A stretch of 42,177 bases of DNA from an uncultured bacterium (GCA_902800055.1 CADCCW010000017.1:1-42177), one strand, 5' to 3'; numbered from the stretch's first letter, positions 16,118 through 24,845 are shown. A program made the numbers and translations. The notes: generated by a model from the sequence alone, not told the origin.

Positions 16118-17509
16118 CTTGCCCACGTTGAGGACACGGAAGCCAAGGCGCTTGAGCGCGGCCGCGTCGAGGCAGTTGCGCGTGTCGAAGACGAGCGCGG
16201 GCTTGCGCATCGACTTGAAGACCTTCCCCCAGTCAAGCGCAGGATACTCCTTCCAGTCGGTCATGAGCAGGACTGCATCCGCGTCCTTCGCGGCCTTGTA
16301 CGGATCCTTCTCCCACGTGATGCCGTCAAGCCCAGCGAGGTCGCGCTTGCCGTTCTCGATCGCCTTGGGGTCGGTGATCGCAAGCCGCACATGCTCCTCG
16401 TTGAGCAGCCTGGCGACATAACCGGCGGGCGTCTCGCGCGTGTCGCCGGTGTCGGCCTTGAACGCGAAGCCGAACATGGCGATCTTCTTGTTCGCAAGCG
16501 TGTTGAACATCGCCTTGAAGAGCCGCGAGACGATGCGCTCCTGCTGATGGTCGTTCATCTTGATGACGCCAGACCAGTACTCCGCCGCGGTGTGGAGCCC
16601 GAAGGTCTCGCAGAGGTAGACGAGATTGAGGACGTCCTTCTTGAAGCAGCTGCCGCCGAAGCCGGGGCCTGCCTTGAGGAACTTGGATCCGATTCGCCTG
16701 TCCGCGCCCATCACGCGCGCGACCTCGTCGATGTCGGCGCCGGTCGCCTCGCAGAGCCCGGCAAGCGCGTTCACGGAGCTCACGCGCTGCGCAAGCATCG
16801 CGTTCGCAGCGAGCTTGGTGAGCTCAGCCGACCAGACGTTGGTCGTGAGGATCTTCGAGCGCGCGACCCACTTGCCGTCCTTCCCCGCGTAGATGTCGCA
16901 GATCTCCCCGACCGCGGCCTTGCCCTCGGGCGTCTCCGGCCCGCCGATCAGCACGCGATCGGGGGAGAGCAAGTCCTTGATCGCCGTTCCCTCGGCAAGA
17001 AACTCCGGGTTCGAGAGGACGGTAAATCTCGGCCCCTCACCACCTCTTCCCTCTTCCCTCTTCCCTCTTCCCTCATTCAAAATCGCCTCCATCGCGGCGG
17101 CGGTGCGGACGGGAAGCGTCGACTTCTCGACCACGATCTTGTCCCCGTCGGCATAGCCCTTGATCTCGCGCGCCGTCGCCTCCCAGAACTGTAGGTCGCT
17201 CGCCCTGCCCGCGCCGCGCCCGAACATCTTGGTCGGGGTATTGACGCCGACGAAGACAATGTCGCACTTCTTGACGGCGGACTTGATGTCGGTGGTAAAG
17301 AACAGGTTCTTGCCGCGCACTTCCTTCACCACGTCGACCAGTCCCGGCTCATAGATGGGGAGCTCGTAGTTCCACGAGTTCCACGCCGCGATGCGCTTCT
17401 TGTTGATGTCGCAGACGTAGACCTTGCGGTCGGGGTTCATCTTCGCGATGACGGCCATGGTCGGTCCGCCGATGTAGCCCGCCCCGATGCAGACAATGTT
17501 CTTGTTCAT
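16115..17509 (-). CDS. ugd: UDP-glucose 6-dehydrogenase, eukaryote-like type
   Basis: 464 residues. It oxidises UDP-glucose to UDP-glucuronate with two NAD+, supplying capsule and glycan synthesis. Features: the Rossmann motif CIGAGYIGGPT (7-17), VEKSTLPV, SNPEFLAEGTA (166-176), the catalytic Cys288 in GFGGSCFKKD, and FAFKADTGDTRETP. These look more like animal and plant UGDH than E. coli Ugd. An inserted hydrophilic stretch (about residues 145-160, Gly/Arg/Glu-rich) is encoded by a tandem heptanucleotide repeat at 17043-17074. It is last in the transcript starting at 20449, 17 nt after thrH. Confidence 0.95.
   Translation of the reverse strand: MNKNIVCIGAGYIGGPTMAVIAKMNPDRKVYVCDINKKRIAAWNSWNYELPIYEPGLVDVVKEVRGKNLFFTTDIKSAVKKCDIVFVGVNTPTKMFGRGAGRASDLQFWEATAREIKGYADGDKIVVEKSTLPVRTAAAMEAILNEGRGKREEGRGGEGPRFTVLSNPEFLAEGTAIKDLLSPDRVLIGGPETPEGKAAVGEICDIYAGKDGKWVARSKILTTNVWSAELTKLAANAMLAQRVSSVNALAGLCEATGADIDEVARVMGADRRIGSKFLKAGPGFGGSCFKKDVLNLVYLCETFGLHTAAEYWSGVIKMNDHQQERIVSRLFKAMFNTLANKKIAMFGFAFKADTGDTRETPAGYVARLLNEEHVRLAITDPKAIENGKRDLAGLDGITWEKDPYKAAKDADAVLLMTDWKEYPALDWGKVFKSMRKPALVFDTRNCLDAAALKRLGFRVLNVGK
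17043..17074. repeat. tandem heptanucleotide repeat inside ugd
   Basis: The unit CTCTTCC (plus strand) is repeated four times with a partial fifth. Seven is not a multiple of three, so gain or loss of one unit would shift the ugd frame. Confidence 0.9.
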
Positions 17510-17526
17510 TGATTCGTTTCCTTTTT

Positions 17527-18135
17527 TTACTTCGCGTCAATCGCGGCAATGATGGCGGAGAGGAATTCGGAATAGGACTCGAACGCGGGCAGGTCGGGGT
17601 TGGCGGCCTTGATCGCGTCGGTCGAGCGGAAGAGGAAGCCGGCACGCGAGGCGCGGATCATCTCCAGGTCGTTGAAGCTGTCGCCCGCGGCAATGGTGTC
17701 GAGTCCGCAGGACTGGAACGCGCGCACGGTAGCGAGCTTCGACTTCGCGCAGCGCATCTTGTAGCCAGTCACCTTTCCTTCTGGCGACACCTCGAGGGTG
17801 TTGCAGAGGAGCGTCGGCCAGCCGAGCTTCTTCATCAGCGGCTTCGCGAACTCGGCGAAGGTGTCGGAGAGGATCGCCACCTGAGTGCGCTCGCGCAGGG
17901 CGTCGAGAAATTCCAGCGCACCCTCGAACGGGTCGATGCCGGCAATTACGGACTGGATCTCGCGGAGCCCCAGTCCGTGCTTCGACAAAAGGTCGAGGCG
18001 GTAGCGCATCAGCTTGTCGTAGTCAGGCTCGTCGCGAGTAGTGCGCGAGAACTCGGGGATCCCGGTCGCGCGCGAGAACGCGATCCAGATTTCCGGCACC
18101 AGCACTCCCTCGAGGTCAAGGCAGACTATTTCCAT
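17527..18135 (-). CDS. thrH: ThrH-type phosphoserine phosphatase/homoserine phosphotransferase
   Basis: 202 residues, matching Pseudomonas ThrH over its whole length in my recall: MEIVCLDLEGVLVPEIWIAF at the start with the HAD nucleophile Asp7, PDYDKLM, VAILSDTFAEFA, LGWPTLLCNTLEV and AAGDSFNDL. ThrH is a HAD enzyme that dephosphorylates phosphoserine and can transfer phosphate to homoserine. Its ATG lies inside the end of the DUF2062 gene (20-nt overlap) with AAGGGA ahead. Close to the DUF1015 gene, which suggests a serine-related unit. Confidence 0.92.
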   Translation of the reverse strand: MEIVCLDLEGVLVPEIWIAFSRATGIPEFSRTTRDEPDYDKLMRYRLDLLSKHGLGLREIQSVIAGIDPFEGALEFLDALRERTQVAILSDTFAEFAKPLMKKLGWPTLLCNTLEVSPEGKVTGYKMRCAKSKLATVRAFQSCGLDTIAAGDSFNDLEMIRASRAGFLFRSTDAIKAANPDLPAFESYSEFLSAIIAAIDAK

Positions 18136-18607
18136 TTTTCTGTTCCCTTCTGCTTCGATGGCTTCTTACCATGGTTCTGACGGCGAAATACGTAATCGGC
18201 GTGAGGATGATCGCAAGCGCCAGCCCGCCAAGGAGGAAGCAGACGACCACGTCGCCCGAAAGGCTCAGGAGCGTCTTCCAGTCGCTGTTCTTCGCCACCC
18301 CGCGCATCGCCTTGAGGATGTAGTCCCAGGAGAAGTCGCGGCCGAGCAGCCAGCCCATCGCCATTGTCTGCGCGGGGTAGATTATCCAGATGGTCAGTGG
18401 GTTGGTGATGAAGGTGCCGAGCGTCGCGCCGATCTTGGAGACGCGCATCATCATCGAAAGCGGCACCGACACGATGAGCTGCAGTCCGAACGGCACCGAG
18501 CAGCCGACGAACATCCCCAGCGCCCAGCCGGCGGCAACGTCCTCCGGCGGAAGAGGGTCGCGGACCATCTTCCGCCAGATCAACCGGTAATACGCGCCGA
18601 GGTTCAT
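18116..18607 (-). CDS. DUF2062 family membrane protein
   Basis: 163 residues with about three hydrophobic segments. The conserved DUF2062 pattern is visible: PPEDVAAGWALGMFVGCSVPFG (about 20-41), then GATLGTFITNPLTIWIIYP (60-78). The C-terminus is basic. The domain is frequent in envelope and polysaccharide loci, but its biochemical role is not established. It sits 12 nt after the DUF1015 gene and overlaps thrH. Confidence 0.9.
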   Translation of the reverse strand: MNLGAYYRLIWRKMVRDPLPPEDVAAGWALGMFVGCSVPFGLQLIVSVPLSMMMRVSKIGATLGTFITNPLTIWIIYPAQTMAMGWLLGRDFSWDYILKAMRGVAKNSDWKTLLSLSGDVVVCFLLGGLALAIILTPITYFAVRTMVRSHRSRREQKNGNSLP

Positions 18608-18619
18608 CGCCCCGCGGCC

Positions 18620-19813
18620 TCAGACGGCGTGGACGAACAGCCCCGAGCGAAGCTTCGGCTCGAACCAGGTCGACTTTGGCGGCATGATTGCGCCGGCGTC
18701 GGCGATGGCCATCATCTCCTCGACCGTCACCGGCTCCATCGCGAACGCGACGGCGTTTTCGCCGGAGTCGACCTTGGCGGCCAGCTCCGCGTCGCCGCGG
18801 ATTCCGCCCATGAAGGAGATGCGCTTGTCGGTGCGCGGGTCGCCAATGCCCAGGATGGGCGCGAGCAGCTTCGACTGCAGGTAGGAGACGTCGAGCGCCT
18901 CCGCCGCGCCGACGCCGCGGGGGGAATCCCACGAAAGGTCCATCCACTTGCCGCGGAAGTACATGCGGCAGTTGCGCTCGCCGCGGCTGCCGATCGTGAA
19001 GTCCTGCGAGATGCGCGAGAGGAACTCGTAGTCGGAAAGCCCGTTCAGGTCCGCTACCAGGCGGTTGTAGGCGAGGATCTTGAGCTGGCTCGCCGGGAAC
19101 GCGACGGCGAGGAACCAGCGGCTCTCGCCCTCGAAGTTGCGCTCCTTCGCGTAGCGCGAGGCCGCGGCGCTGCGGTGGTGGCCGTCGGCGATGTAGGCGA
19201 CGGGGATCTGCGCGAAGCGCTCGACGAGCTCGTCGGCGGCGCAGGACGACGCCGCGGCGATCTCCCAGACCGTGTGGCCGATGCCGTCGGGCGCGGTGAA
19301 GTCGTAGAGCGGCTCGCGGCGGCACGCCTCCTCGACGATGAGGTCGATCGCCTTGTCGTCGCGGTAGGTGAGGAACGCCGGGCCGGTGTGGGCAGATAGC
19401 GTCTCGATGTGGCGGGTGCGGTCGTCCTCCTTGTCCTTGCGCGTCTTCTCGTGCTGCTTGAGGACGCCGGCGAGGTAGTCCTTGGTGTCGAACGTCGCCA
19501 CGATGCCCGTCTGCGAATGCGAGCCCATCGTCTGGCGGTAGGCATAGAACTTGGGCTCGGGGTCGCGCACCAGCGTGCCGCCGTCAATCAGCGCGTCAAG
19601 CGCGCGGCGCGCCTGCGCATACGCCTCGGGCGAGGACGGGTCAGTGCCGGGCGCGAGGTCGATCTCGGGGCGCGACACGTGGAGGAAGCTCTTCGGGTTG
19701 CCTTCTGCGAGCGCCTTCGCCTCGGCCGTGTCGACCACATCATAGGGAACGGACGCGACCATGGCCGCGTCCTCCTTGTTCGGCCTCACGGCCGCGAATG
19801 CACGAATGTTCAT
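18620..19813 (-). CDS. DUF1015 family protein
   Basis: 397 residues, normal length. Family hallmarks are FAAVRPN near the start, ASVPYDVVDTAEA (20-32), NPKSFLHVSRPE (39-50), YRQTM, a Lys/Arg/His-rich segment HEKTRKDKEDDRTRH (121-135) and ADGHHRSAAASRY (209-221). The enzyme activity is not settled. In many bacteria such genes neighbour serine biosynthesis genes; here thrH (a phosphoserine phosphatase type) is two genes downstream, which fits the same association. Confidence 0.9.
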   Translation of the reverse strand: MNIRAFAAVRPNKEDAAMVASVPYDVVDTAEAKALAEGNPKSFLHVSRPEIDLAPGTDPSSPEAYAQARRALDALIDGGTLVRDPEPKFYAYRQTMGSHSQTGIVATFDTKDYLAGVLKQHEKTRKDKEDDRTRHIETLSAHTGPAFLTYRDDKAIDLIVEEACRREPLYDFTAPDGIGHTVWEIAAASSCAADELVERFAQIPVAYIADGHHRSAAASRYAKERNFEGESRWFLAVAFPASQLKILAYNRLVADLNGLSDYEFLSRISQDFTIGSRGERNCRMYFRGKWMDLSWDSPRGVGAAEALDVSYLQSKLLAPILGIGDPRTDKRISFMGGIRGDAELAAKVDSGENAVAFAMEPVTVEEMMAIADAGAIMPPKSTWFEPKLRSGLFVHAV

Positions 19814-19826
19814 GTCTCAGTGTTGA

Positions 19827-20414
19827 TCAGAAACCAATGTTGATTATCGGGAAGAACTGGATTTCGGCGGAGCGGATCACGTTGACGAGACCGATCTGGT
19901 AGCCATGAAGCGACTCCGCGCGGTTGACGAGGCCGAACTGGATGCCGTCGGCGTCGTCGCCGGCGATGTTGACGAGGCCGACCTGCACGCCGCGAAGGCA
20001 GAGCGCCTCGTTCCAGAGGCCGACCTGCACCCCGAGCATGTCGCCGTGGCCAATCGAGTTGTAGATGCCGATCTGGATGCCGGCGCCGTCGTCCACCACC
20101 TCGTTGCGGAGCAGGTTGACCTGCAGGCCCTCGAAGTAGAGGCAGCGACCCCAGAGGCCAAGGTCGAAGCCGGTCACGTTCTCCTGCACCGTCGAGTAGG
20201 GAATCGTAAGCCGGAGCCCAACCACGTCTGGCGCGTGCGGAACCTGCCAGATGGCGAGGAACGCAGGCCAAGTCGGGCTGTCGTAGCGCTCCTCGGCCTG
20301 GGCGCGCGCAGGCTCGGGGGACTGGGTCTTCTTGGCGGCGTCGCCGTCGCCTTCGGCGGCGAAGACGGACATCGAAACGGCCGCGACAAGCGCGATGGAA
20401 AGAAGCTTCTTCAT
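19827..20414 (-). CDS. secreted glycine-rich surface-repeat protein
   Basis: 195 residues. The N-terminus is a signal peptide ending near Ala-Glu (about residue 20). After a low-complexity linker, the protein is a chain of short repeats of the form G-x-Q-x-G-L-x-N (GLQVNLLRN, GIQIGIYNS, GVQVGLWNE, GVQVGLVNI, GIQFGLVNR, GYQIGLVNV). It resembles the LA_2272-type surface repeat family, which is likely beta-rich and exported. I chose the ATG at 20414 for its signal peptide and the AAGGAG ahead of it. First gene of the transcript to ugd. Role unknown. Confidence 0.85.
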   Translation of the reverse strand: MKKLLSIALVAAVSMSVFAAEGDGDAAKKTQSPEPARAQAEERYDSPTWPAFLAIWQVPHAPDVVGLRLTIPYSTVQENVTGFDLGLWGRCLYFEGLQVNLLRNEVVDDGAGIQIGIYNSIGHGDMLGVQVGLWNEALCLRGVQVGLVNIAGDDADGIQFGLVNRAESLHGYQIGLVNVIRSAEIQFFPIINIGF

Positions 20415-20448
20415 CACTTGAATCTCCTTGGGGTGTTTTATATGTGGT

Positions 20449-20454
20449 ATTATA
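20449..20454 (-). promoter_or_regulatory. -10 element for the surface-repeat/DUF1015/ugd operon
   Basis: TATAAT on the minus strand, preceded by TCA rather than TGG. The leader is about 28 nt, with AAGGAG before the ATG at 20414. Confidence 0.55.
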
Positions 20455-20480
20455 TGATTTTTCGCGGCGGAAATCAAGGG

Positions 20481-20978
20481 TCAGGCCACGGTAACCTTCC
20501 TGATCACCACCGGCTCCTCGGGCACGTTCTGGTGGGGACCGGAGAAGCCGGTGCGCACCTTGGCGATGCGGTCGACCACCTCCATGCCGTCCGTCACCTT
20601 GCCGAAGACGGCGTAGCCGTAGCCGCTCTGGGTGGGCGCGGTGAAGTCCAGAAAGCCGTTGTCGACGAGGTTGATGAAGAACTGGCTCGTCGCCGAGTCG
20701 GGCACCATCGTCCTCGCCATCGCAATCGTGCCGCGGAGGTTCTTGAGCCCGTTCATCGACTCGATGCGGATCGGCCCGCGCGTGTCCTTCTGGTTCATGT
20801 CGCGGGTGAAGCCGCCGCCCTGGATCATGAACCCGTCGATCACGCGGTGGAAGATCGTGCCGTCGTAGAAGCCGTCGGCCGCGTACTTCACGAAGTTCTC
20901 GACCGTAGCCGGGGCCAGGTTGTCGTCAAGCTCCAGGGATATCGTCCCCATTGACGTTTCCATCGTAGCCTTCTTCAT
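20481..20978 (-). CDS. cyclophilin-type peptidyl-prolyl cis-trans isomerase
   Basis: 165 residues, a compact cytoplasmic cyclophilin without signal peptide. Active-site signature residues: [13 protein letters not shown] (about 43-55, with the catalytic Arg), [17 protein letters not shown], and [15 protein letters not shown] near the C-terminus. It speeds proline isomerisation during folding. It follows gatA by 12 nt with a strong AGGAGG ribosome site. Confidence 0.96.
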   Translation of the reverse strand: MKKATMETSMGTISLELDDNLAPATVENFVKYAADGFYDGTIFHRVIDGFMIQGGGFTRDMNQKDTRGPIRIESMNGLKNLRGTIAMARTMVPDSATSQFFINLVDNGFLDFTAPTQSGYGYAVFGKVTDGMEVVDRIAKVRTGFSGPHQNVPEEPVVIRKVTVA

Positions 20979-20990
20979 TTTGCTGTCCTC

Positions 20991-22430
20991 CTACTTAGCT
21001 TTGCGGAAATCGGCGAGCGTCTTCCTCGGGCGCATCTGCTCGAACGCCTTCGACACCTTCAGCAGCTTCTCCTCCTGGAAGCCGCCGCAGATGAACTGCA
21101 CCCCCACCGGCAGCGAATCCGCCGCGGTGAAGCCGGCCGGAACCGACGAGGCGCACACCCCGGCGAGCGCGGACGGAATGGTGTAGAGGTCGTTCAGGTA
21201 CATCGTGAGCGGGTCCTGGTTCGCACCGAACTTGAACGCCGGCGTCGGCGCGCAGGGCGAGATGATCGCGTCAACCTTGGCGAACGCCTCGTCGAAGTCG
21301 CGGCGGATCAGCGTGCGCACCTTCTGGGCCTTGCCGTAGTAGGCGTCGTAGTAGCCCGACGAGAGCACGTAGGTGCCCATGATGATGCGCCGCTTCACCT
21401 CCGGGCCGAACCCCTCGGCGCGGCTCTTCACGTAGAGCGAGTAGACGTCCTTCGCCTCGGCGCTGCGGTGGCCGTAGCGGACGCCGTCGAACCGCGCCAG
21501 GTTGGCGGACGCCTCCGCCGGGGCGATGATGTAGTAGACCGCCATCGCATACTCGGTGTGCGGAAGCGAGATCTCCACCAGCTCCGCGCCTGCCGCCTCG
21601 CAGTCGCGGATTGCCGCGTCGGTTATCCGCTTGACCTCGGGGTCGAGCCCCGATACCTCGAAGTACTCCTTCGGGAGCCCGAGCCTGACTCCCTTCATCG
21701 ACGCGCCCTCGATAGCCTTGAGGTAGTCCGGCACCGGGTCCGGCGCCGAGGTGCCGTCGTGCTCGTCGCGGCCGGCGAGCGCCCGAAGCAGGATCGCCGC
21801 GTCGTCGACGCACTTGGTCATGGGCCCCACCTGGTCGAGCGAGCTCGCGAACGCGGTGACGCCGTAGCGGCTCACGCGGCCATAGCTCGGCTTCACGCCG
21901 ACGCAGTTGCAGAAGCTCGCGGGCTGGCGGATCGACCCGCCGGTATCGGTGCCGAGCGCGGCGATGCAGAGGTCGCCGCCGACCGCCGCCGCGCTGCCGC
22001 CCGAGCTGCCGCCGGGCACGCGCTCCAGGTCGTACGGGTTGCGGGTCACGCCCAGGCCGGAGTTCTCGGTCGAGGAGCCCATCGCGAATTCGTCCATGTT
22101 GAGCCGTCCGGCGGGGATGAAGCCGTTGGCGCGCAGGTTCGCGACCACGGTGGCGTCGTAGGGGGAGACGTAGCCCTTGAGGATCTTCGAGGCGCAGGTG
22201 CAGGGCTGGCCGCAGACGTTGATGAGGTCCTTGATCCCCACCGGCACCGACTTCGGGTTCGCCTTTGCGAGCGCGAGCGCCTGCTCCTCGTCGAAGGAGA
22301 GGTACGCACCGATCTCGCCGTCGGCCTCCTTCCGGCGTTCAATCACCGCCTGCGTCAGCTCGACACAGGAGAATTCGCCCTTCGCGATCCCCTCCTGCGC
22401 TTCCTTAACGCCAAGTTCATAAAGTTCCAT
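20991..22430 (-). CDS. gatA: Asp-tRNA(Asn)/Glu-tRNA(Gln) amidotransferase subunit A
   Basis: 479 residues, full-length amidase subunit that releases ammonia from glutamine for GatB. The Ser-cisSer-Lys triad is visible: Lys67 in VGIKDLI, the cis-Ser near 142 in GGSSGGSAAA, and the nucleophile Ser166 in DTGGSIRQP. The start is the ATG at 22430 (MELYELG), not the longer upstream frame, which would run into the promoter and the tRNA. The -10 ends 7 nt before this ATG, so the mRNA should be leaderless. Operon with the cyclophilin gene. Confidence 0.97.
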   Translation of the reverse strand: MELYELGVKEAQEGIAKGEFSCVELTQAVIERRKEADGEIGAYLSFDEEQALALAKANPKSVPVGIKDLINVCGQPCTCASKILKGYVSPYDATVVANLRANGFIPAGRLNMDEFAMGSSTENSGLGVTRNPYDLERVPGGSSGGSAAAVGGDLCIAALGTDTGGSIRQPASFCNCVGVKPSYGRVSRYGVTAFASSLDQVGPMTKCVDDAAILLRALAGRDEHDGTSAPDPVPDYLKAIEGASMKGVRLGLPKEYFEVSGLDPEVKRITDAAIRDCEAAGAELVEISLPHTEYAMAVYYIIAPAEASANLARFDGVRYGHRSAEAKDVYSLYVKSRAEGFGPEVKRRIIMGTYVLSSGYYDAYYGKAQKVRTLIRRDFDEAFAKVDAIISPCAPTPAFKFGANQDPLTMYLNDLYTIPSALAGVCASSVPAGFTAADSLPVGVQFICGGFQEEKLLKVSKAFEQMRPRKTLADFRKAK

Positions 22431-22437
22431 GCCGCGT

Positions 22438-22446
22438 ATTATACCA
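22438..22446 (-). promoter_or_regulatory. extended -10 promoter, leaderless gatA
   Basis: TGGTATAAT followed by ACGCGGC, then the ATG of gatA. The element lies 9 nt after the encoded CCA of the upstream tRNA gene. Confidence 0.75.
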
Positions 22447-22454
22447 TATTGTTC

Positions 22455-22531
22455 TGGTGCGACTGACTGGGATCGAACCAGCAACCTTCGGCTTCGGAGG
22501 CCAACGCTCTATCCAATTGAGCTACAGTCGC
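22455..22531 (-). tRNA. tRNA-Arg, anticodon CCG, CCA encoded
   Basis: A complete cloverleaf: acceptor GCGACTG with CAGTCGC, D arm GCTC...GAGC, anticodon stem TTGGC with GCCGA around the loop CTCCGAA (anticodon CCG, reading Arg CGG), a short variable loop and a T arm with TTCGATC. Discriminator A is followed by a genomically encoded CCA (22457-22455). It has its own promoter. Confidence 0.96.
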
Positions 22532-22544
22532 GTGAATTTCGCGT

Positions 22545-22553
22545 ATTATACCA
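22545..22553 (-). promoter_or_regulatory. extended -10 promoter for tRNA-Arg
   Basis: TTTTTGGTATAATACGCG, starting 13 nt before the mature tRNA 5' end. A start near 22538 would leave a precursor of about 7 nt for RNase P to remove. No -35 is visible. Confidence 0.75.
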
Positions 22554-22557
22554 AAAA

Positions 22558-24396
22558 TCAGTCCGCGGCGGGGGCGTATTTTCCGTCGCGCTCGTCCAGG
22601 ATGCGGTCGTATTCGTCGTCGTCCTCGAAGTCCTGCAGCTCCTCGGGGCGGTCCGGCGACACGGAAAGGTATCGGAGCGCCGCCAGCGCGATGCGCTTGA
22701 AGACGGGGCCGGAGGAGTTGCCGCCCTGGTGGAACTTGGTGTTGTGGTCGAAGTCGAGCGTCACCAGCACCACTATGCGCGGGTCGGTGGCCGGCACAAT
22801 GCCGCAGAAGGTCGCGCGGTATTGCCCTGGAAAGTAGCCCCTGCCGCCGGGGATGCTCTTCTGGGCGGTGCCGGTCTTGCCCGCCACCGAATACCCGCGG
22901 ATCGCGGCGCGGCGCGCGGTGCCGTCCTTCGAGGCGACGCCAAGCATCATCTCGCGCATCGTTCTGGCGCTCTCCGCCGAAATCGCCCTTCCCGCCGGCG
23001 TCTCGTCCCAGTGATACAGTTCCCTGCCGTCGACGGCGACCACCTTCTCGACGACGTGCGGGCGCATCCTCACTCCGTCGTTCGCAATCGCCTGGTAGGC
23101 GGAGGCGAGCTGGACCGCCGTGACCGCCACGAACTGGCCGATGCCGGCGCGCGACTGCGAGGCCTTGTCCCACATCCGCTTGTGCGGATTGGGCAGGATG
23201 CCGTACTGCTCGCCCGGAAGCTCGATGCCTGTCTTCTCGCCGAAGCCGAACTTCTTCATCCCCTCGTGCAGAACCACGGGGCCGAGGTCATAGGCGAGCT
23301 TGCCGATGACGATGTTCGAGGACTTGACGATCGCGTCCTTGAGCGTCATCGTCGCCGGCCAGACGTGGCCGGCGTCGCCGGGGAGCCGGTAGTAGTCGGG
23401 GTCGTCGCGGTTGGTGCGGTAGACCGTGTTGGGCCCGTACTTGCGCGGGAACGCGTCGATGGCGGTCGCGGCGGTGATGACCTTCATCACCGATCCCGGC
23501 TCGTAGTTGAACGCAATGGCGCGGTTGAGCTGCTGGTCTTCGGTGGTGCGGCCGTAGAGGAGCGGATCGAAGTCGGGCAGCGATGCCATCGCCAGTACCG
23601 CCGCGGTCTTCGCGTCCATCACGATGCACCAGCCGGTGCCGGCCCCGTATTCAGACAGTCCCCACTTGAGCGCGCTCTCGGCCTCGAACTGGATGTTGTG
23701 GTCGATGGTGAGGTAGACGTCGGCCCCCGGCACCGGGTCGATCGAGATCGTGCGCTTGTCGTAGATCTCGAACCCGCGTGCGTCCTTCCGTCCGCGGATC
23801 ATCCCCGGCGTGCCGGAAAGCTCGCGGTTGAAGCGCTGTTCGATGCCGGCGGAGCCGACATGGTCGGCGTTGACCGAGCCGAGCACGTGCGAGAGGCGCC
23901 GGCCGTGCAGGTACTGGCGCACCTGGCGGTCGTGGATCGCCACGCCGGCGACAAGGGTCGAGTCGGCGAGGATGCGGTGGACCTCGGGGTCGGACGAAAG
24001 CCCGAGCGGCTGGTTGCGCCATCCGCTGTGCGGCGGCGCGTCGACCATCCGCTTCAGCTTCTTGTAGTCCGCCCCCAGCGCGTCCGCGATCGTCCTGACG
24101 ATGGCGTACTTGGTGCGCCGCGGCTCGCCGCGGCGCCTGACGACGGCGTTGGTGAGCGCAAGCGGGTCGAGCGCATATTCCCAGAACGGGACGCTCTTGA
24201 CGAGCGGGTACCTCTCGCCGTAGGCCGAGTAGATGGTGCCTCGGCGGGCGGGCTGCTCGCGCTCGAAGTCGTAGGTAGGCGCGGTGACCTTGGGGTCGAC
24301 GTGGGAGCGGACGAGCTTCTGGCCGGCGTAGGCCGCCATCGCCAGCAGCAGCAGAACCGGCGTCCAGAACCTCCAAGTCTCGCCGCGCATCGCCAT
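22558..24396 (-). CDS. ftsI: peptidoglycan transpeptidase FtsI (PBP3)
   Basis: 612 residues. One N-terminal membrane segment (about 9-25) precedes a class B penicillin-binding dimerisation domain (PARRGTIYS at about 49) and a transpeptidase domain with all three motifs: S302-x-x-K305 (EPGSVMK), S359-S-N361 and K507-T-G509. It cross-links septal peptidoglycan. Start chosen at ATG 24396, 8 nt after ftsL; an ATG two codons later is possible. The position after mraZ-rsmH-ftsL matches the conserved division cluster, but no murE or mraY follows: the transcript ends at the tRNA. Confidence 0.95.
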   Translation of the reverse strand: MAMRGETWRFWTPVLLLLAMAAYAGQKLVRSHVDPKVTAPTYDFEREQPARRGTIYSAYGERYPLVKSVPFWEYALDPLALTNAVVRRRGEPRRTKYAIVRTIADALGADYKKLKRMVDAPPHSGWRNQPLGLSSDPEVHRILADSTLVAGVAIHDRQVRQYLHGRRLSHVLGSVNADHVGSAGIEQRFNRELSGTPGMIRGRKDARGFEIYDKRTISIDPVPGADVYLTIDHNIQFEAESALKWGLSEYGAGTGWCIVMDAKTAAVLAMASLPDFDPLLYGRTTEDQQLNRAIAFNYEPGSVMKVITAATAIDAFPRKYGPNTVYRTNRDDPDYYRLPGDAGHVWPATMTLKDAIVKSSNIVIGKLAYDLGPVVLHEGMKKFGFGEKTGIELPGEQYGILPNPHKRMWDKASQSRAGIGQFVAVTAVQLASAYQAIANDGVRMRPHVVEKVVAVDGRELYHWDETPAGRAISAESARTMREMMLGVASKDGTARRAAIRGYSVAGKTGTAQKSIPGGRGYFPGQYRATFCGIVPATDPRIVVLVTLDFDHNTKFHQGGNSSGPVFKRIALAALRYLSVSPDRPEELQDFEDDDEYDRILDERDGKYAPAAD

Positions 24397-24403
24397 CGAA
24401 GCG

Positions 24404-24841
24404 TCAGCGGCGGACGGTCGCGCGCGATGACACGGCGCGGACACCGCCCGCGGCGGCCGAGACGCTCGCGACGTTCAGCCTGCGCTGGCCGGCCTTGGCC
24501 ACCGACACCTGCCCGGGATAGGGCTCGCCGTCGGCCTTCATGTGCACGGTCTGCTCTGGACGCGGCGGACGCATCGTCATCCCGTTGCAGACAAGCGCCT
24601 TGTCGAGCTTCTCCGGCGTCTTCATCTCCTCCCAGCGGGACGCCTCGCGCATGCGCGCGTCCTCGAGCCTGGCGAGCTCGCGCTCGTCCTCGCCGATCGC
24701 CTTCATGAGCTGCTGGCAGCTCGACGAGGCAAGCAGGTTGAGGATGACCATGACGAACAGCATGCCGAGCACAGCGCCGACGTGCATAGTGTTCGTCACC
24801 ACCACCGACTTCCGCTTGGGGATACGCCTGTTCTTCGCCAT
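24404..24841 (-). CDS. ftsL: FtsL-like division protein
   Basis: 145 residues: a basic cytoplasmic N-terminus, one membrane helix (about 20-42), then a charged helical region suited to a coiled coil (about 45-85) and a low-complexity C-terminus. Sequence alone would not identify it, as FtsL is very divergent, but topology and position between rsmH and ftsI support FtsL, which scaffolds the septal synthase. It is longer than usual FtsL (about 100-120 residues). It starts 4 nt after rsmH. Confidence 0.75.
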   Translation of the reverse strand: MAKNRRIPKRKSVVVTNTMHVGAVLGMLFVMVILNLLASSSCQQLMKAIGEDERELARLEDARMREASRWEEMKTPEKLDKALVCNGMTMRPPRPEQTVHMKADGEPYPGQVSVAKAGQRRLNVASVSAAAGGVRAVSSRATVRR

Positions 24842-24845
24842 GCCG

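Noticed and set aside
22431-22484. Longer gatA start in the upstream frame
   Set aside because: It would place the start codon within the tRNA gene and translate the promoter; family alignment and the -10 position support the ATG at 22430.
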